Positions 1 through 8,181 of a DNA stretch of 62,815 bases are shown here, one piece after another. The position numbers and the translations under genes are program-made. This DNA is from Clostridiaceae bacterium (GTDB lineage: Bacteria; Bacillota; Clostridia; Peptostreptococcales; Tindalliaceae), in assembly GCA_011390155.1 (NCBI GenBank), contig JAABSW010000014.1:1-62815 (forward strand). The letters run 5' to 3'. How positions within the stretch are numbered: the first letter of the stretch is position 1; every line of letters starts with the position of its first letter. Below the pieces are notes generated by a model. It ran no database searches and was not told the origin of the DNA. It worked only from the letters and a program-made list of their open reading frames with translations.

Positions 1-1266
1 CATGTATTCATCCAAGGAAATGTGCAAATTATTTTGCGTTTCGGCAATTTCCTTTTCAGCTTCACGAAAAATATATGCGGGAAAACAGTCTTCGTCCAGC
101 CATTTTTCTCCCAGGGAAAGGTTCATGGCCCCTTCAATGGCATTTTCCAGTTCACGCACATTGCCAGGCCAGGGATACATGGTAAAAGCCCTGAGGCATT
201 GGTCTGTGACGCCAGCCACTTTTAAGTCAAGACGATGGTTAAATTTGCTGATAAAGTAATCGGTTAAAAGAGGGATATCATCTTTGCGCTCCCGCAGGGG
301 CGGTATGGTGACATTGACCACGTTAATGCGGTAGTAAAGGTCTTTTCGAATTTTACCGTGTTCCAGCAGGCCTTGGGGGTCTTCGTTGGTGGTGGCGATG
401 ATGCGCACGTCTACGGGTATGTCTTTTAAACCACCCACCCGGCGTACATAACCTTCCTGCAGCACCCGTAATAACTTGGCTTGCAGCTGCAGCCCCATGG
501 AGTTGATTTCATCCAGCAGGATGGTACCGCCATTGGCCTGTTCAAAAATGCCTGGCCTGTCTACGGCGCCGGTAAAACTCCCTTTTGTGGTGCCAAAGAG
601 AATGCTTTCCAGCAGGCTTTCAGGAAAAGCGGCACAGTTTTGAGCAATGAATGGGTTTTTCCCCCGGTTGCTGTTGTAATGGATGCCCTGGACAAAAAGT
701 TCTTTTCCTGTGCCCGTTTCGCCATAAACCAAAACACTGGAGGCGGTTTTTGCCGCTCGTTTCGCCATTTTAATGGCTTTTTGAAAGCCTGGGCTTTGCC
801 CTTTCAGGTCTTCAAAAGTATACCGGGGTATCTTGCCGTCACTTCGGTAGACGGGTTTACTGATGGTTTGCTGTAACCGCATGATTTCATCAGAGAGGTC
901 TTTGATGCGGGTAATGTTCTTGGCAATCTCCACCGCACCAATTTTTTCATCATTCACGTAAAGGGGGATGGTGGAATTGATGGTCATGATTTTCTTCTTC
1001 TGTTTGTTCAGGTATGTCTGGCTTTGATCCAAAATGGGTTTTTCTGTCTGAAGCACCTGAAGCAGGGTGCTGGTTTGGTAGTCAAGGTCGGGGAACACAC
1101 TGAGAAACTTGTGACCCAGCACTTCATCCACTTCCATGCCTTCCAGTTCAGCCATGGCATGGTTGTACAGAATGGTAAATCCGTTTTTATCGATGACATG
1201 AATGCCTTCATCAATGGCGTCCAAAATATTTTTTAAGATGGTCATCAAGACATTTTTTGTTACCAT
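1..1266 (-). CDS. sigma-54-dependent activator with PAS domain (C-terminus cut by window edge)
   Basis: The reading frame is open from an ATG at 1266, behind the ribosome site GGGAGGG, to the window edge, so about 422 residues are visible and the C-terminal DNA-binding domain is missing. Residues 10-115 look like a PAS sensor. Residues about 150-380 are an AAA+ sigma-54-interaction domain with Walker A GETGTGKE (182-189), Walker B GGTILLDE (246-253) and the contact loop GSFTGA (229-234), in place of the usual GAFTGA. The stretch FTGAVDRPGIFEQANGGT resembles RocR/BkdR-type activators of amino-acid catabolism. It should activate sigma-54 promoters in response to a ligand or redox signal. Target genes are not visible. 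It lies downstream of glyA, with a hairpin between them. Confidence 0.9.
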   Translation of the reverse strand, partial: MVTKNVLMTILKNILDAIDEGIHVIDKNGFTILYNHAMAELEGMEVDEVLGHKFLSVFPDLDYQTSTLLQVLQTEKPILDQSQTYLNKQKKKIMTINSTIPLYVNDEKIGAVEIAKNITRIKDLSDEIMRLQQTISKPVYRSDGKIPRYTFEDLKGQSPGFQKAIKMAKRAAKTASSVLVYGETGTGKELFVQGIHYNSNRGKNPFIAQNCAAFPESLLESILFGTTKGSFTGAVDRPGIFEQANGGTILLDEINSMGLQLQAKLLRVLQEGYVRRVGGLKDIPVDVRIIATTNEDPQGLLEHGKIRKDLYYRINVVNVTIPPLRERKDDIPLLTDYFISKFNHRLDLKVAGVTDQCLRAFTMYPWPGNVRELENAIEGAMNLSLGEKWLDEDCFPAYIFREAEKEIAETQNNLHISLDEYM

Positions 1267-1349
1267 GTCATCGCCCTCCCATATGGTTTCTCTCTCCAGG
1301 TGAAACTTCTGTGTGGTCAAACCCCTTGCTTTTTTTGCTCTTTAGAAAT

Positions 1350-1384
1350 CCTCACCCTGCCGGTATGTGACCGGCAGAATGAGG
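1350..1384 (-). terminator. hairpin between glyA and the sigma-54 regulator
   Basis: A strong inverted repeat (CTGCCGGT pairing with ACCGGCAG, extended by CCTCA/TGAGG with mismatches) lies just past the glyA stop. On the minus strand it is followed by ATTTCT rather than a clean T-run, so it may be a weak terminator or a 3' stabilising hairpin. Confidence 0.45.
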
Positions 1385-1402
1385 ACATGGTTACGAAAGT
1401 GT

Positions 1403-2635
1403 TTATTCGTAAAGCTTATATTGCTTGGTAAGCTTTTCTACTCCGTCTAAAACAGATTGTTTGCTCTCTGGATTGTGAATGATTTCTGCAATCAAACGGG
1501 CGATTTCTTCCATGGCGTCTTCCTTCATGCCACGGGTTGTCATTGCCGGTGTACCTAAACGGATCCCACTGGTGACAAAGGGGCTTTCCGGGTCAAAGGG
1601 GATGGTGTTTTTATTGCAGGTGATGCCCACTTCGTCCAGCAAGCGCTCAGCGTCTTTACCAGTGATGTTTTTATTGCGCATGTCAACCAACAACAGGTGG
1701 GTGTCCGTGCCGTCGGAAACAAGGTCAAAGCCATGTTTTTTCAATGCTTCTCCTAAAGCTTTTGCATTTTTTATGATTTGTTTTTGATATTCATTGAAGG
1801 AAGGTTCCAAAGCTTCTTTAAAGGCAACGGCTTTGGCGGCAATCACATGCATAAGTGGTCCGCCCTGTATGCCTGGGAAGATGGCTTTGTCGATTTTCTT
1901 GGCATGTTCTGCTTTGCATAAAATAGCGCCGCCCCGGGGACCACGCAGGGTTTTGTGTGTGGTGGTGGTGACAAAATCGGCATAGGGGCAGGGGTTCTGG
2001 TGAAGCCCGGCTGCCACCAGACCGGCAATGTGGGCCATGTCAACCATCAGGTAAGCACCCACTTCTTTGGCGATTTCACTGAATTTTTTAAAGTCGATTT
2101 CACGGGGGTAGGCACTGGCGCCGGCAACAATCATTTTGGGCTTTTCGGCAATGGCCAGTTCACGTAATTTATCATAATCAATTAAATGGGTTTTTTCATC
2201 CACCCCATAGGGTACAAATTCAAAGTAATCACCGGACATGTTCACGGGGCTGCCGTGGGTTAAGTGACCGCCGTGGGAAAGGTTCATGCCTAACAGCTTA
2301 TCGCCGGGTTTTAAAACGGCAAAATAAACACCAAAATTGGCACTGGAACCGGAGTGGGGCTGCACATTGGCATGGTCTGCCTTGAACAACTCTTTCATTC
2401 GGTCACGGGCCAGGTTTTCTGCCACGTCTATTTCTTCGCAGCCACCATAATAACGGTGGGCAGGATAACCTTCTGCATATTTGTTGGTCAACTGGCTGCC
2501 CATGGCCTCCATAACGGCTTCTGAAACAAAGTTTTCTGAGGCAATCAATTCGATTTTATTTCGTTGACGAGCTGTTTCTTTCTCAATGACTTCATAGATC
2601 GCTGGGTCTTGCTTTTTTAAATTATCAAAATTCAC
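1403..2635 (-). CDS. glyA: serine hydroxymethyltransferase
   Basis: PLP enzyme that interconverts serine and glycine with tetrahydrofolate and supplies one-carbon units; cytosolic. The 410-residue length fits the family. I chose the GTG at 2635 because GGGGAGG lies directly upstream and the product then begins at the conserved NFDNLKKQ-type N-terminus; an upstream start at 2758 would add 41 residues with no family counterpart. The PLP lysine is K228 in [14 protein letters not shown], and the HGGHLTHG loop is at 121-128. Monocistronic by spacing. The upstream region holds two AT-rich palindromes that could be operators. Confidence 0.96.
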   Translation of the reverse strand: MNFDNLKKQDPAIYEVIEKETARQRNKIELIASENFVSEAVMEAMGSQLTNKYAEGYPAHRYYGGCEEIDVAENLARDRMKELFKADHANVQPHSGSSANFGVYFAVLKPGDKLLGMNLSHGGHLTHGSPVNMSGDYFEFVPYGVDEKTHLIDYDKLRELAIAEKPKMIVAGASAYPREIDFKKFSEIAKEVGAYLMVDMAHIAGLVAAGLHQNPCPYADFVTTTTHKTLRGPRGGAILCKAEHAKKIDKAIFPGIQGGPLMHVIAAKAVAFKEALEPSFNEYQKQIIKNAKALGEALKKHGFDLVSDGTDTHLLLVDMRNKNITGKDAERLLDEVGITCNKNTIPFDPESPFVTSGIRLGTPAMTTRGMKEDAMEEIARLIAEIIHNPESKQSVLDGVEKLTKQYKLYE

Positions 2636-3050
2636 ATAATCCTCCCCTTTCAATTTTCCTCTATTACCAGCATAAACCAGTAATCCAAGGTTGTAAAGCC
2701 CAAATATTTGCACCTTTCTAACAACAGCTGGCAAAGCTGGTGGTACCATAATGGTCACCCTATTTTAATACCCTTCTCACCAGGTTTTAAAAATTATCAA
2801 AACGCAAATATATTTGCACCAACTATAATCTCGTCACTTTACAACGAATTTACTTGCTTTTAGTGACTGCAGCCTCTATACTTCTTTAGTAAAGCCTTTA
2901 CTTTCCAGGGCGCAAATCAAATCGTTTTCATCAAATGAAACAAAGTGGTCATCTACAGAGCCTCTTTGGAAATAATGCCACCTAAAGCAACAATTTTGGT
3001 TGATTAGCTGGTTGATTGATATGAAACGCAGATAATAAAGGATGGATAAC
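2636..3050. other. intergenic region between glyA and thrE with two TTTGC-type palindromes
   Basis: About 415 bases without a confident gene. It must hold divergent promoters for glyA (minus) and the thrE pair (plus). A perfect 14-bp palindrome GCAAATATATTTGC is at 2804-2817, and a related CAAATATTTG palindrome is at 2701-2710. Both are followed on the plus strand by CACC. A short stem-loop (CAGCT/AGCTG) lies near 2732-2746. On the minus strand from about 3020 to 2886 there is an open, coding-looking frame without a clear start. I see no recognised riboswitch. Confidence 0.5.
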
Positions 3051-3839
3051 ATGCAGAATGAATCAAAATCGATTATGGTAATGGCTTTGTACGCAGGTGA
3101 AATTCTATTAAAAAATGGTGCTGAGACTTACCGGGTGGAAGATACCATCACTCACATTTGTCAGTCTGGGAACCACGAATATGTGGAGGCTTTTGTAACC
3201 CCCACGGGTATTTTTGTGTCCATTGATCAAAAAGGTTCCTCCTCTGGTAACATGATGACCTTTATTAAACGGATCAAGACCAGGTCCATCAACCTGGAAA
3301 AAGTTTCCCAGGTCAATGACTTGTCCCGTCGTTTTGTGGCCGGATCTCTCAGCGCGACTGAAGCCATGAATGAACTGAAGGTCATTGAAAAAGCACCCGG
3401 CTATCCTTTTTGGCAGAAAGCCTTGGTTGGCGGACTGAGCAGTGCCCTCTTTTCCGTGTTGTTTGGGGCCAATGTGGTTGAATTTCTCATTGCTTTTATG
3501 GCCAGTGTCATGGTGAACAACGTGACCAATAACATGGACCGGGCCAGCTTCCCCATCTTCATCAGTCACTTGGCGGGCGGGGTGACAGCCGCTGTGGTGG
3601 CTGTACTGGCATCCAGCCTCATTCCCATGGTAGAGCTGGACAAGGTGATTGTCGGCGGGGTGATCGTACTGGTACCCGGTGTGGCCGTGACCAACGCCAT
3701 TCGTGATTCCATTGCCGGTGATTTGATTTCCGGCATGGCCAAAGGCGCAGAAGCCTTGATCATTGCCACCTCCATTGCCCTGGGTGTGGGGGCTGTCTTA
3801 AAAATATGGTTAATGCTGTTGGGAGGGACCCTTGCATGA
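3051..3839 (+). CDS. threonine/serine exporter family protein, ThrE N-terminal half (DUF1212)
   Basis: 262 residues. Residues about 1-120 form a soluble domain and the rest forms about five membrane helices (starting near FWQKALVGGLSSALFSVLFG). This is the N-terminal half of the ThrE-type threonine/serine exporter, which is split into two proteins in many Firmicutes. The ATG at 3051 is preferred over that at 3042 because AAAGGA then lies 8 bases upstream. It overlaps the next gene by ATGA, so the two are translationally coupled and probably form one membrane complex exporting small amino acids. Confidence 0.85.
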   Translation: MQNESKSIMVMALYAGEILLKNGAETYRVEDTITHICQSGNHEYVEAFVTPTGIFVSIDQKGSSSGNMMTFIKRIKTRSINLEKVSQVNDLSRRFVAGSLSATEAMNELKVIEKAPGYPFWQKALVGGLSSALFSVLFGANVVEFLIAFMASVMVNNVTNNMDRASFPIFISHLAGGVTAAVVAVLASSLIPMVELDKVIVGGVIVLVPGVAVTNAIRDSIAGDLISGMAKGAEALIIATSIALGVGAVLKIWLMLLGGTLA

Positions 3840-4363
3840 TGATTCTACGCGAACTTTTTGTGGTTAACCTGATCATTTATGGTTTTGCCTTTGTTTTCAA
3901 TGCTCCCCTCAAAACATTGCCAAAAGCAGGTATAGGGGGTTCTGTGGGGTGGCTTGTCTACCTGCTGACCCAACAGATTACCGGTTCAGTGATTATCAGT
4001 ACCTTTACCGGAACCCTGATGATTGCCTTGCTGGGTGATTTTTTCACCACCCAGGACCGGAAACCCCTGACTGTGTTCATTGTTCCGGGCATCGTTCCTT
4101 TTGTACCAGGCTTTGGCATCTACAACACTATGTTGGCAATGGTTGAACAGGATTATCCCATGGCAGTGCATCACGGCACCAATACTTTTTTTGTGGGTTT
4201 GTCCATCGCCTTGGCACTGACCATCATGCTGAGTATCAATAATTACCGAAAAACAAAAAAAGCGGCGAAAACAAAGGGGAAAAGCCCAGATGTTTTAGCG
4301 CACGCTTTAGAAGGTAACGATGATTCACAGACTATTCCGCAGGCTCCTCAATCACATCGGTGA
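3836..4363 (+). CDS. threonine/serine exporter family protein, ThrE C-terminal half (DUF3815)
   Basis: About 175 residues with four or five membrane helices. It carries the family's GDFF and VPGIVPFVPGFGIYNTM elements and ends in a charged, lysine-rich tail. The start is the ATG at 3836, overlapping the stop of the upstream half (ATGA), with GGGAGGG just before it. It is expected to assemble with the preceding protein as a two-part amino-acid exporter. Its 3' end overlaps the convergent RseC-like gene by 32 bases. Confidence 0.85.
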   Translation: MMILRELFVVNLIIYGFAFVFNAPLKTLPKAGIGGSVGWLVYLLTQQITGSVIISTFTGTLMIALLGDFFTTQDRKPLTVFIVPGIVPFVPGFGIYNTMLAMVEQDYPMAVHHGTNTFFVGLSIALALTIMLSINNYRKTKKAAKTKGKSPDVLAHALEGNDDSQTIPQAPQSHR

Positions 4364-4769
4364 TAATGGGGAGCATTTTTTCTCTAAAACTTTGGTTGCG
4401 TTCACTTCGGTTCAGTATGATGTATGACAACGCTGTAAAGGAAAAGGCAATGATGGCGGTGAAAAAGTCTGCATAAGCAACAACCCCCATGGCCTTTAGA
4501 CCAAAGTGACCCACTATGACGCCAACCACAAGAAAAATCAATGGTACCACATACATTAAGAAAGCTGCCAGCAGTACATGTTCATGTTCCATTTCAACTT
4601 CCACCATTTGACCCTGAATTGCTTTCTTAGGGTTTAAGGCTTCCAGTTCGATGGGATTTTCTTCTGCCCCCATTTTGCAGGCATTGCAGCCGGCACAGCT
4701 GGAATGACGTTGCATGCGTACTTTTGCTGTACTATCCAGGGTTTGCACCACTAAACCACATTGTTTCAT
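4332..4769 (-). CDS. SoxR-reducing / RseC-MucC family membrane protein
   Basis: 145 residues. The N-terminal part has the cysteine cluster CxxCxxC (SSCAGCNACKMG, near 25-34), then a small beta domain. Two membrane helices lie at about 69-88 and 95-117. RseC/RsxC-associated proteins of this type occur with Rnf-like electron transfer systems and help reduce SoxR in enterobacteria. In clostridia the role is not established. AGGAGG precedes the ATG. It is convergent with and overlaps the thrE C-half gene. The Rnf operon is about 49 kb away. Confidence 0.8.
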   Translation of the reverse strand: MKQCGLVVQTLDSTAKVRMQRHSSCAGCNACKMGAEENPIELEALNPKKAIQGQMVEVEMEHEHVLLAAFLMYVVPLIFLVVGVIVGHFGLKAMGVVAYADFFTAIIAFSFTALSYIILNRSERNQSFREKMLPIITDVIEEPAE

Positions 4770-4803
4770 GATGATTCCTCCTAAACAAGTTCCGACGGTA
4801 TTT

Positions 4804-4836
4804 AAAAGAGAAAAACCCTTTTTTCAAAGGGTTTTG
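4804..4836 (-). terminator. intrinsic terminator of 6S RNA
   Basis: AACCCTTT and AAAGGGTT form a stem, followed on the minus strand by TTTCTCTTTT, directly after the folded 6S RNA sequence. Confidence 0.8.
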
Positions 4837-5019
4837 CATTCATACAACACCCGCCATGCCGTACGCCGACCGTTTTGAAACCTGCTAGGCAGGTGGGTGC
4901 CCTGCTCACGGTTTCGTTCGTCCCCGAAGGGCATGAACTACACCGCAAGACTCCGGATTCCCAATGTAATAGTGTTGGCTCAAAACTAAGTCGAATACAC
5001 GTACACGGCAGGCTGTCTT
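4836..5019 (-). ncRNA. ssrS: 6S RNA
   Basis: About 184 nt before the terminator. The ends pair (TGCCGT with ACGGCA) into a closing stem. The middle has the long interrupted helix of 6S RNA, including GACGAACGAAACC and GGGCACCCACCTGCC on the 3' side and TTGGGAATCC on the 5' side, matching what I recall of clostridial 6S RNAs. It mimics an open promoter and sequesters the vegetative RNA polymerase in stationary phase. A good promoter and terminator bracket it. Lying two genes downstream of aspS recalls the bsrA-aspS neighbourhood in Bacillus. Covariance-model confirmation was not possible. Confidence 0.82.
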
Positions 5020-5025
5020 TTCTTT

Positions 5026-5054
5026 ATTTTAACACAGCTGGACAGGTTTTACAA
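5026..5054 (-). promoter_or_regulatory. sigma-A promoter of 6S RNA
   Basis: -35 TTGTAA (5054-5049), a 17-base spacer, and -10 TAAAAT (5031-5026). Transcription would start near 5019, just after the M20 hydrolase stop codon at 5064. Confidence 0.75.
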
Positions 5055-5063
5055 GAATCCTGT

Positions 5064-6272
5064 TTATGTCAACACTTCCCGCAGGTAGGCATAAATCACC
5101 TTGGAGGTCTCAACCACAGTCTCCAGCACTACGTATTCATCAGATCCATGGAAATCATTGCCCTGGGGTCCAAAAACATAGGTGGGGATCTTGGCTCTGC
5201 TGCCCAGGTAATTGAAATCGCCAATACTGGGGAAATAACTGATGGCTGCCTTATTACCGGTTACATCCTTGATGCAGCGTTGCATGGTTTTTGTGTAAGG
5301 GTTGCTCTCAGAGATGGTATAGGGATGGTACCCTCCATTTTCCGGATGGGGTGCGTCCCTGAATTTCATGCTCCAGGTGCCTTTGATGTCGGCTCGTTTG
5401 ACGGCTTCTTCCACTTCCTGGCGCAGGTAGCCCAGGTTTTCTCCCTGGACTGTGTGGCGGAACATGGTAAATGAAGCAAGGTCCGGTACGCTGCAGGCGG
5501 CGCCGCCGCCTTTAAAGTCGATGACTGCAATGGACCCTTTACCCAATTTAGGATCAGTTTTTGTCTCCATGGCTTTCAGCTGAAGCATAATTTTGGCAGC
5601 TTCTTCCACGGCGTCAATGCCCCGTTCCGGGTGAGCCGCATGAGAGCTTTTGCCATGGACGGTGACGGTATAATTCCAACCGCCCCGTGCCCCCAGACAC
5701 AAACAGGGAAAGGGGATGTTGGCAAAACTGCCGCTGGGTTCCGGCACAATGGCGGCGTCCACAAAATCGGTGATGCCGTCCAGCAGCAGGGCGTCCGTAC
5801 CCAGGCCATAAGGTCCTTCCTCGTCAGACACCAGGGTATAAATAATTTCGCCGTTGAAGCTGGGGGTGGTTTTTACAAAGGCTTCCACCGCCAGCATAAT
5901 GGCAGCGCAACCTGATTTCATGTCCAAGGCACCCACACCATAGAGTTTGCCATCCTCCACTTCTGCTCCCAGTGGGTCTTTTTTCCAGCCGTCACAGATT
6001 TCCACCGTGTCCAGGTGACCATTGAGCAGGATGTGGGGGCCTTCGTGATCGCCCTTTAACCGGCCGATGACATTGGTCCCTTTAAACTGTGTCACTTTCT
6101 TTTCATGGTAACGGTGGTAGAATGGTTCCAGTCCCCGGATTTTTAACCAGTCATAGGCAAATTCCATCACAGTGTCTTCCTGAAAATAGGGGCTGTAAAT
6201 TTTTACCAAATCGCCCACCAACTGTGTTGTGTTTTCCAGGTTTAGATAGTCGTCAACGGTTTTCCTGGTCAT
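5064..6272 (-). CDS. M20 family metallopeptidase (ArgE/DapE-like)
   Basis: 402 residues with the M20 zinc-hydrolase layout: NGHLDTV (H86, catalytic D88), bridging D117 in GALDMKSG, catalytic/metal pair E151-E152 in VSDEEGP, and a C-terminal histidine in FHGSDEYV. The dimerisation domain lies at about 195-300. Members deacylate or hydrolyse N-acyl amino acids, dipeptides or carbamoyl compounds. The substrate cannot be read from sequence; ArgE-, DapE- or carboxypeptidase-type roles are all possible. The ATG follows GGAGCTGGGGGAG. It lies alone between aspS and 6S RNA and is likely cytosolic. Confidence 0.88.
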   Translation of the reverse strand: MTRKTVDDYLNLENTTQLVGDLVKIYSPYFQEDTVMEFAYDWLKIRGLEPFYHRYHEKKVTQFKGTNVIGRLKGDHEGPHILLNGHLDTVEICDGWKKDPLGAEVEDGKLYGVGALDMKSGCAAIMLAVEAFVKTTPSFNGEIIYTLVSDEEGPYGLGTDALLLDGITDFVDAAIVPEPSGSFANIPFPCLCLGARGGWNYTVTVHGKSSHAAHPERGIDAVEEAAKIMLQLKAMETKTDPKLGKGSIAVIDFKGGGAACSVPDLASFTMFRHTVQGENLGYLRQEVEEAVKRADIKGTWSMKFRDAPHPENGGYHPYTISESNPYTKTMQRCIKDVTGNKAAISYFPSIGDFNYLGSRAKIPTYVFGPQGNDFHGSDEYVVLETVVETSKVIYAYLREVLT

Positions 6273-6391
6273 CTCCCCCAGCTCCTTTCCGCAACTCCTT
6301 CTTTCTGACAGCGTTCAATGATTTAAAGATCTCAAAAACTCTCTCTTGAAATGCGTTTACCTGTTTATACAATGATTAAACTGGGTGTAAC

Positions 6392-8176
6392 TTATTTTTC
6401 TGCACCCGGCGTTACCTGTATGCCCAGTTCTTCCAGTTGTTTGTCATCTGCCACACTGGGTGCGTTGGTCAGAGGGCAGCCGGCGTTCTGGGTTTTGGGG
6501 AAAGCGATGACCTGACGGATGTTCTCTTCTCCTGCCATGATCATCACCAGTCGGTCCAACCCATAGGCAATGCCGCCATGGGGGGGTGTGCCGAAGCGGA
6601 AAGCGTCCAGCAGAAAGCCGAACTTTTCCTGGGTTTCTTCTTCTGTTAATCCCAGTGTTTTAAACATACGGGATTGCAGGTTGGCGTCATGAATACGAAT
6701 GCTGCCTCCGCCGATTTCATAGCCGTTCAGGACAATGTCGTAGGCTTTTGCCCTAATTTCTCCCGGTGCTTCTTCCAAACGGTCCATGTCTTCATCCACA
6801 GGTGATGTAAAGGGATGGTGCATGGCGACGTAACGGTTGTTTTCTTCATCGAACTCCAAGAGTGGGAAATCTGTGATCCAGGCAAATTGATAGTCATCGT
6901 CTTTGAATAATTTCAGAAGTTTGGCTAAATGTGTGCGGAGAAAACCCAAGGAGGCTGCCACAACCGAAGGTTGGTCAGCGACAAAGAGTACCAGGTCTCC
7001 GGCCTGGGCATCAGCTGTTTCTAACAAATTGGCAAGTTCTTCATCACTGAAGAATTTTTTAATGGGGGACACTACTTCTTCTGCAGATACCTTCATCCAG
7101 GCCAGCCCTTTGGCCCCATAGGTTTTGGCCGCTTCTTCCAGGGCGGTGATTTCCTTACGGGTGAAGCTGTCGGCGCCGTTTTTGACATTGATGCACTTCA
7201 CCTGTCCACCTTTGGCAATGGTGTCGGAAAACACCTTAAACCCGCAGTCAGCCAACTGCTCCGAAAGATCAATGAGTTCCATACCATAGCGCAGGTCAGG
7301 TTTGTCTGATCCAAAACGGTCCATGGCTTCCTGGTAAGACAGTCGGGTCATGGGCATGGGAATGTCTACGTTCATGACTTCTTTGAACAAAGACTGCATC
7401 ATGCGGCTGTTGATTTCAATCACATCTTCCATATTGACAAAAGACATTTCACAGTCAATTTGGGTAAATTCCGGCTGACGGTCGGCTCGCAAATCTTCGT
7501 CACGGAAACATTTGACAATCTGGAAATAGCGGTCCATGCCAGACACCATGAGCAACTGTTTAAACAATTGTGGTGACTGGGGCAGGGCGTAAAATTTTCC
7601 AGGGTTTACACGACTGGGCACCAGGTAATCCCGGGCACCTTCCGGTGTTGGTTTCGTTAACACAGGGGTCTCCACTTCAACAAACCCTTCAGTGGACAGA
7701 AACTGTCGCACATGGTTGGCCACCTGCTGGCGCAGCATCAGGTTTTGCTGCATGGAGGGTTTTCGCAGGTCAAGGTAACGGTATTTCAAACGCAGGCCTT
7801 CAGACACGTCGTCGTCGTCTTTGATATAGATGGGTGGTGTATCCGCTGCGTTCAGCACTTTAAGGGAGCTGGCATGAATTTCAATTTTGCCTGTTGCCAG
7901 GTTTGGGTTCTCAGATTGACGGGCCTTCACCACGCCTTGAACTGACACCACATATTCGGAGCCCAACTTTTCGGCTACCTCAAAGGCCTCTTTTGAGATT
8001 TCCTGGTCAAAAATAATTTGCACGATGCCTGACCGGTCCCGGAGGTCGACAAAAATGAGGCTGCCAAGGTCCCGGCGTTTTTGCACCCAACCATTAAGTG
8101 CAACGGTTTCATCAATTTGTTTTTCCGATAAATTTCCACACATGTGTGTTCGTTTGAAAAAAGTCTGTTCTGCCAT
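6392..8176 (-). CDS. aspS: aspartyl-tRNA synthetase
   Basis: 594 residues, a full bacterial-type AspRS: N-terminal OB anticodon-binding domain (about 1-105), class II catalytic core with motif 2 FRDEDLRADRQPEFTQ (near 216-231), the bacterial GAD insert (about 290-420), and motif 3 GIAYGLDRL near 530. It charges tRNA-Asp. The ATG at 8176 is chosen because GAGGAG lies about 9 bases upstream; the GTG at 8185 directly abuts that site. The start sits next to the hemZ stop, so the genes are co-transcribed. hisS, often found between hemZ and aspS in clostridia, is absent. Confidence 0.97.
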   Translation of the reverse strand: MAEQTFFKRTHMCGNLSEKQIDETVALNGWVQKRRDLGSLIFVDLRDRSGIVQIIFDQEISKEAFEVAEKLGSEYVVSVQGVVKARQSENPNLATGKIEIHASSLKVLNAADTPPIYIKDDDDVSEGLRLKYRYLDLRKPSMQQNLMLRQQVANHVRQFLSTEGFVEVETPVLTKPTPEGARDYLVPSRVNPGKFYALPQSPQLFKQLLMVSGMDRYFQIVKCFRDEDLRADRQPEFTQIDCEMSFVNMEDVIEINSRMMQSLFKEVMNVDIPMPMTRLSYQEAMDRFGSDKPDLRYGMELIDLSEQLADCGFKVFSDTIAKGGQVKCINVKNGADSFTRKEITALEEAAKTYGAKGLAWMKVSAEEVVSPIKKFFSDEELANLLETADAQAGDLVLFVADQPSVVAASLGFLRTHLAKLLKLFKDDDYQFAWITDFPLLEFDEENNRYVAMHHPFTSPVDEDMDRLEEAPGEIRAKAYDIVLNGYEIGGGSIRIHDANLQSRMFKTLGLTEEETQEKFGFLLDAFRFGTPPHGGIAYGLDRLVMIMAGEENIRQVIAFPKTQNAGCPLTNAPSVADDKQLEELGIQVTPGAEK

Positions 8177-8181
8177 TTGAT

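Noticed and set aside
2636-2758. N-terminal 41-residue extension of GlyA
   Set aside because: The GTG at 2635 has an ideal ribosome site and gives the family length.
2641-2760. Possible riboswitch (glycine or tetrahydrofolate) ahead of glyA
   Set aside because: No conserved core of either class could be recognised; only a small stem-loop.
3108-3569. 153-codon antisense frame in the thrE N-half gene
   Set aside because: Shadow of a strongly coding plus-strand gene.
4875-5474. 199-codon plus-strand open frame
   Set aside because: It spans the antisense of 6S RNA and the M20 hydrolase end; no family resemblance.
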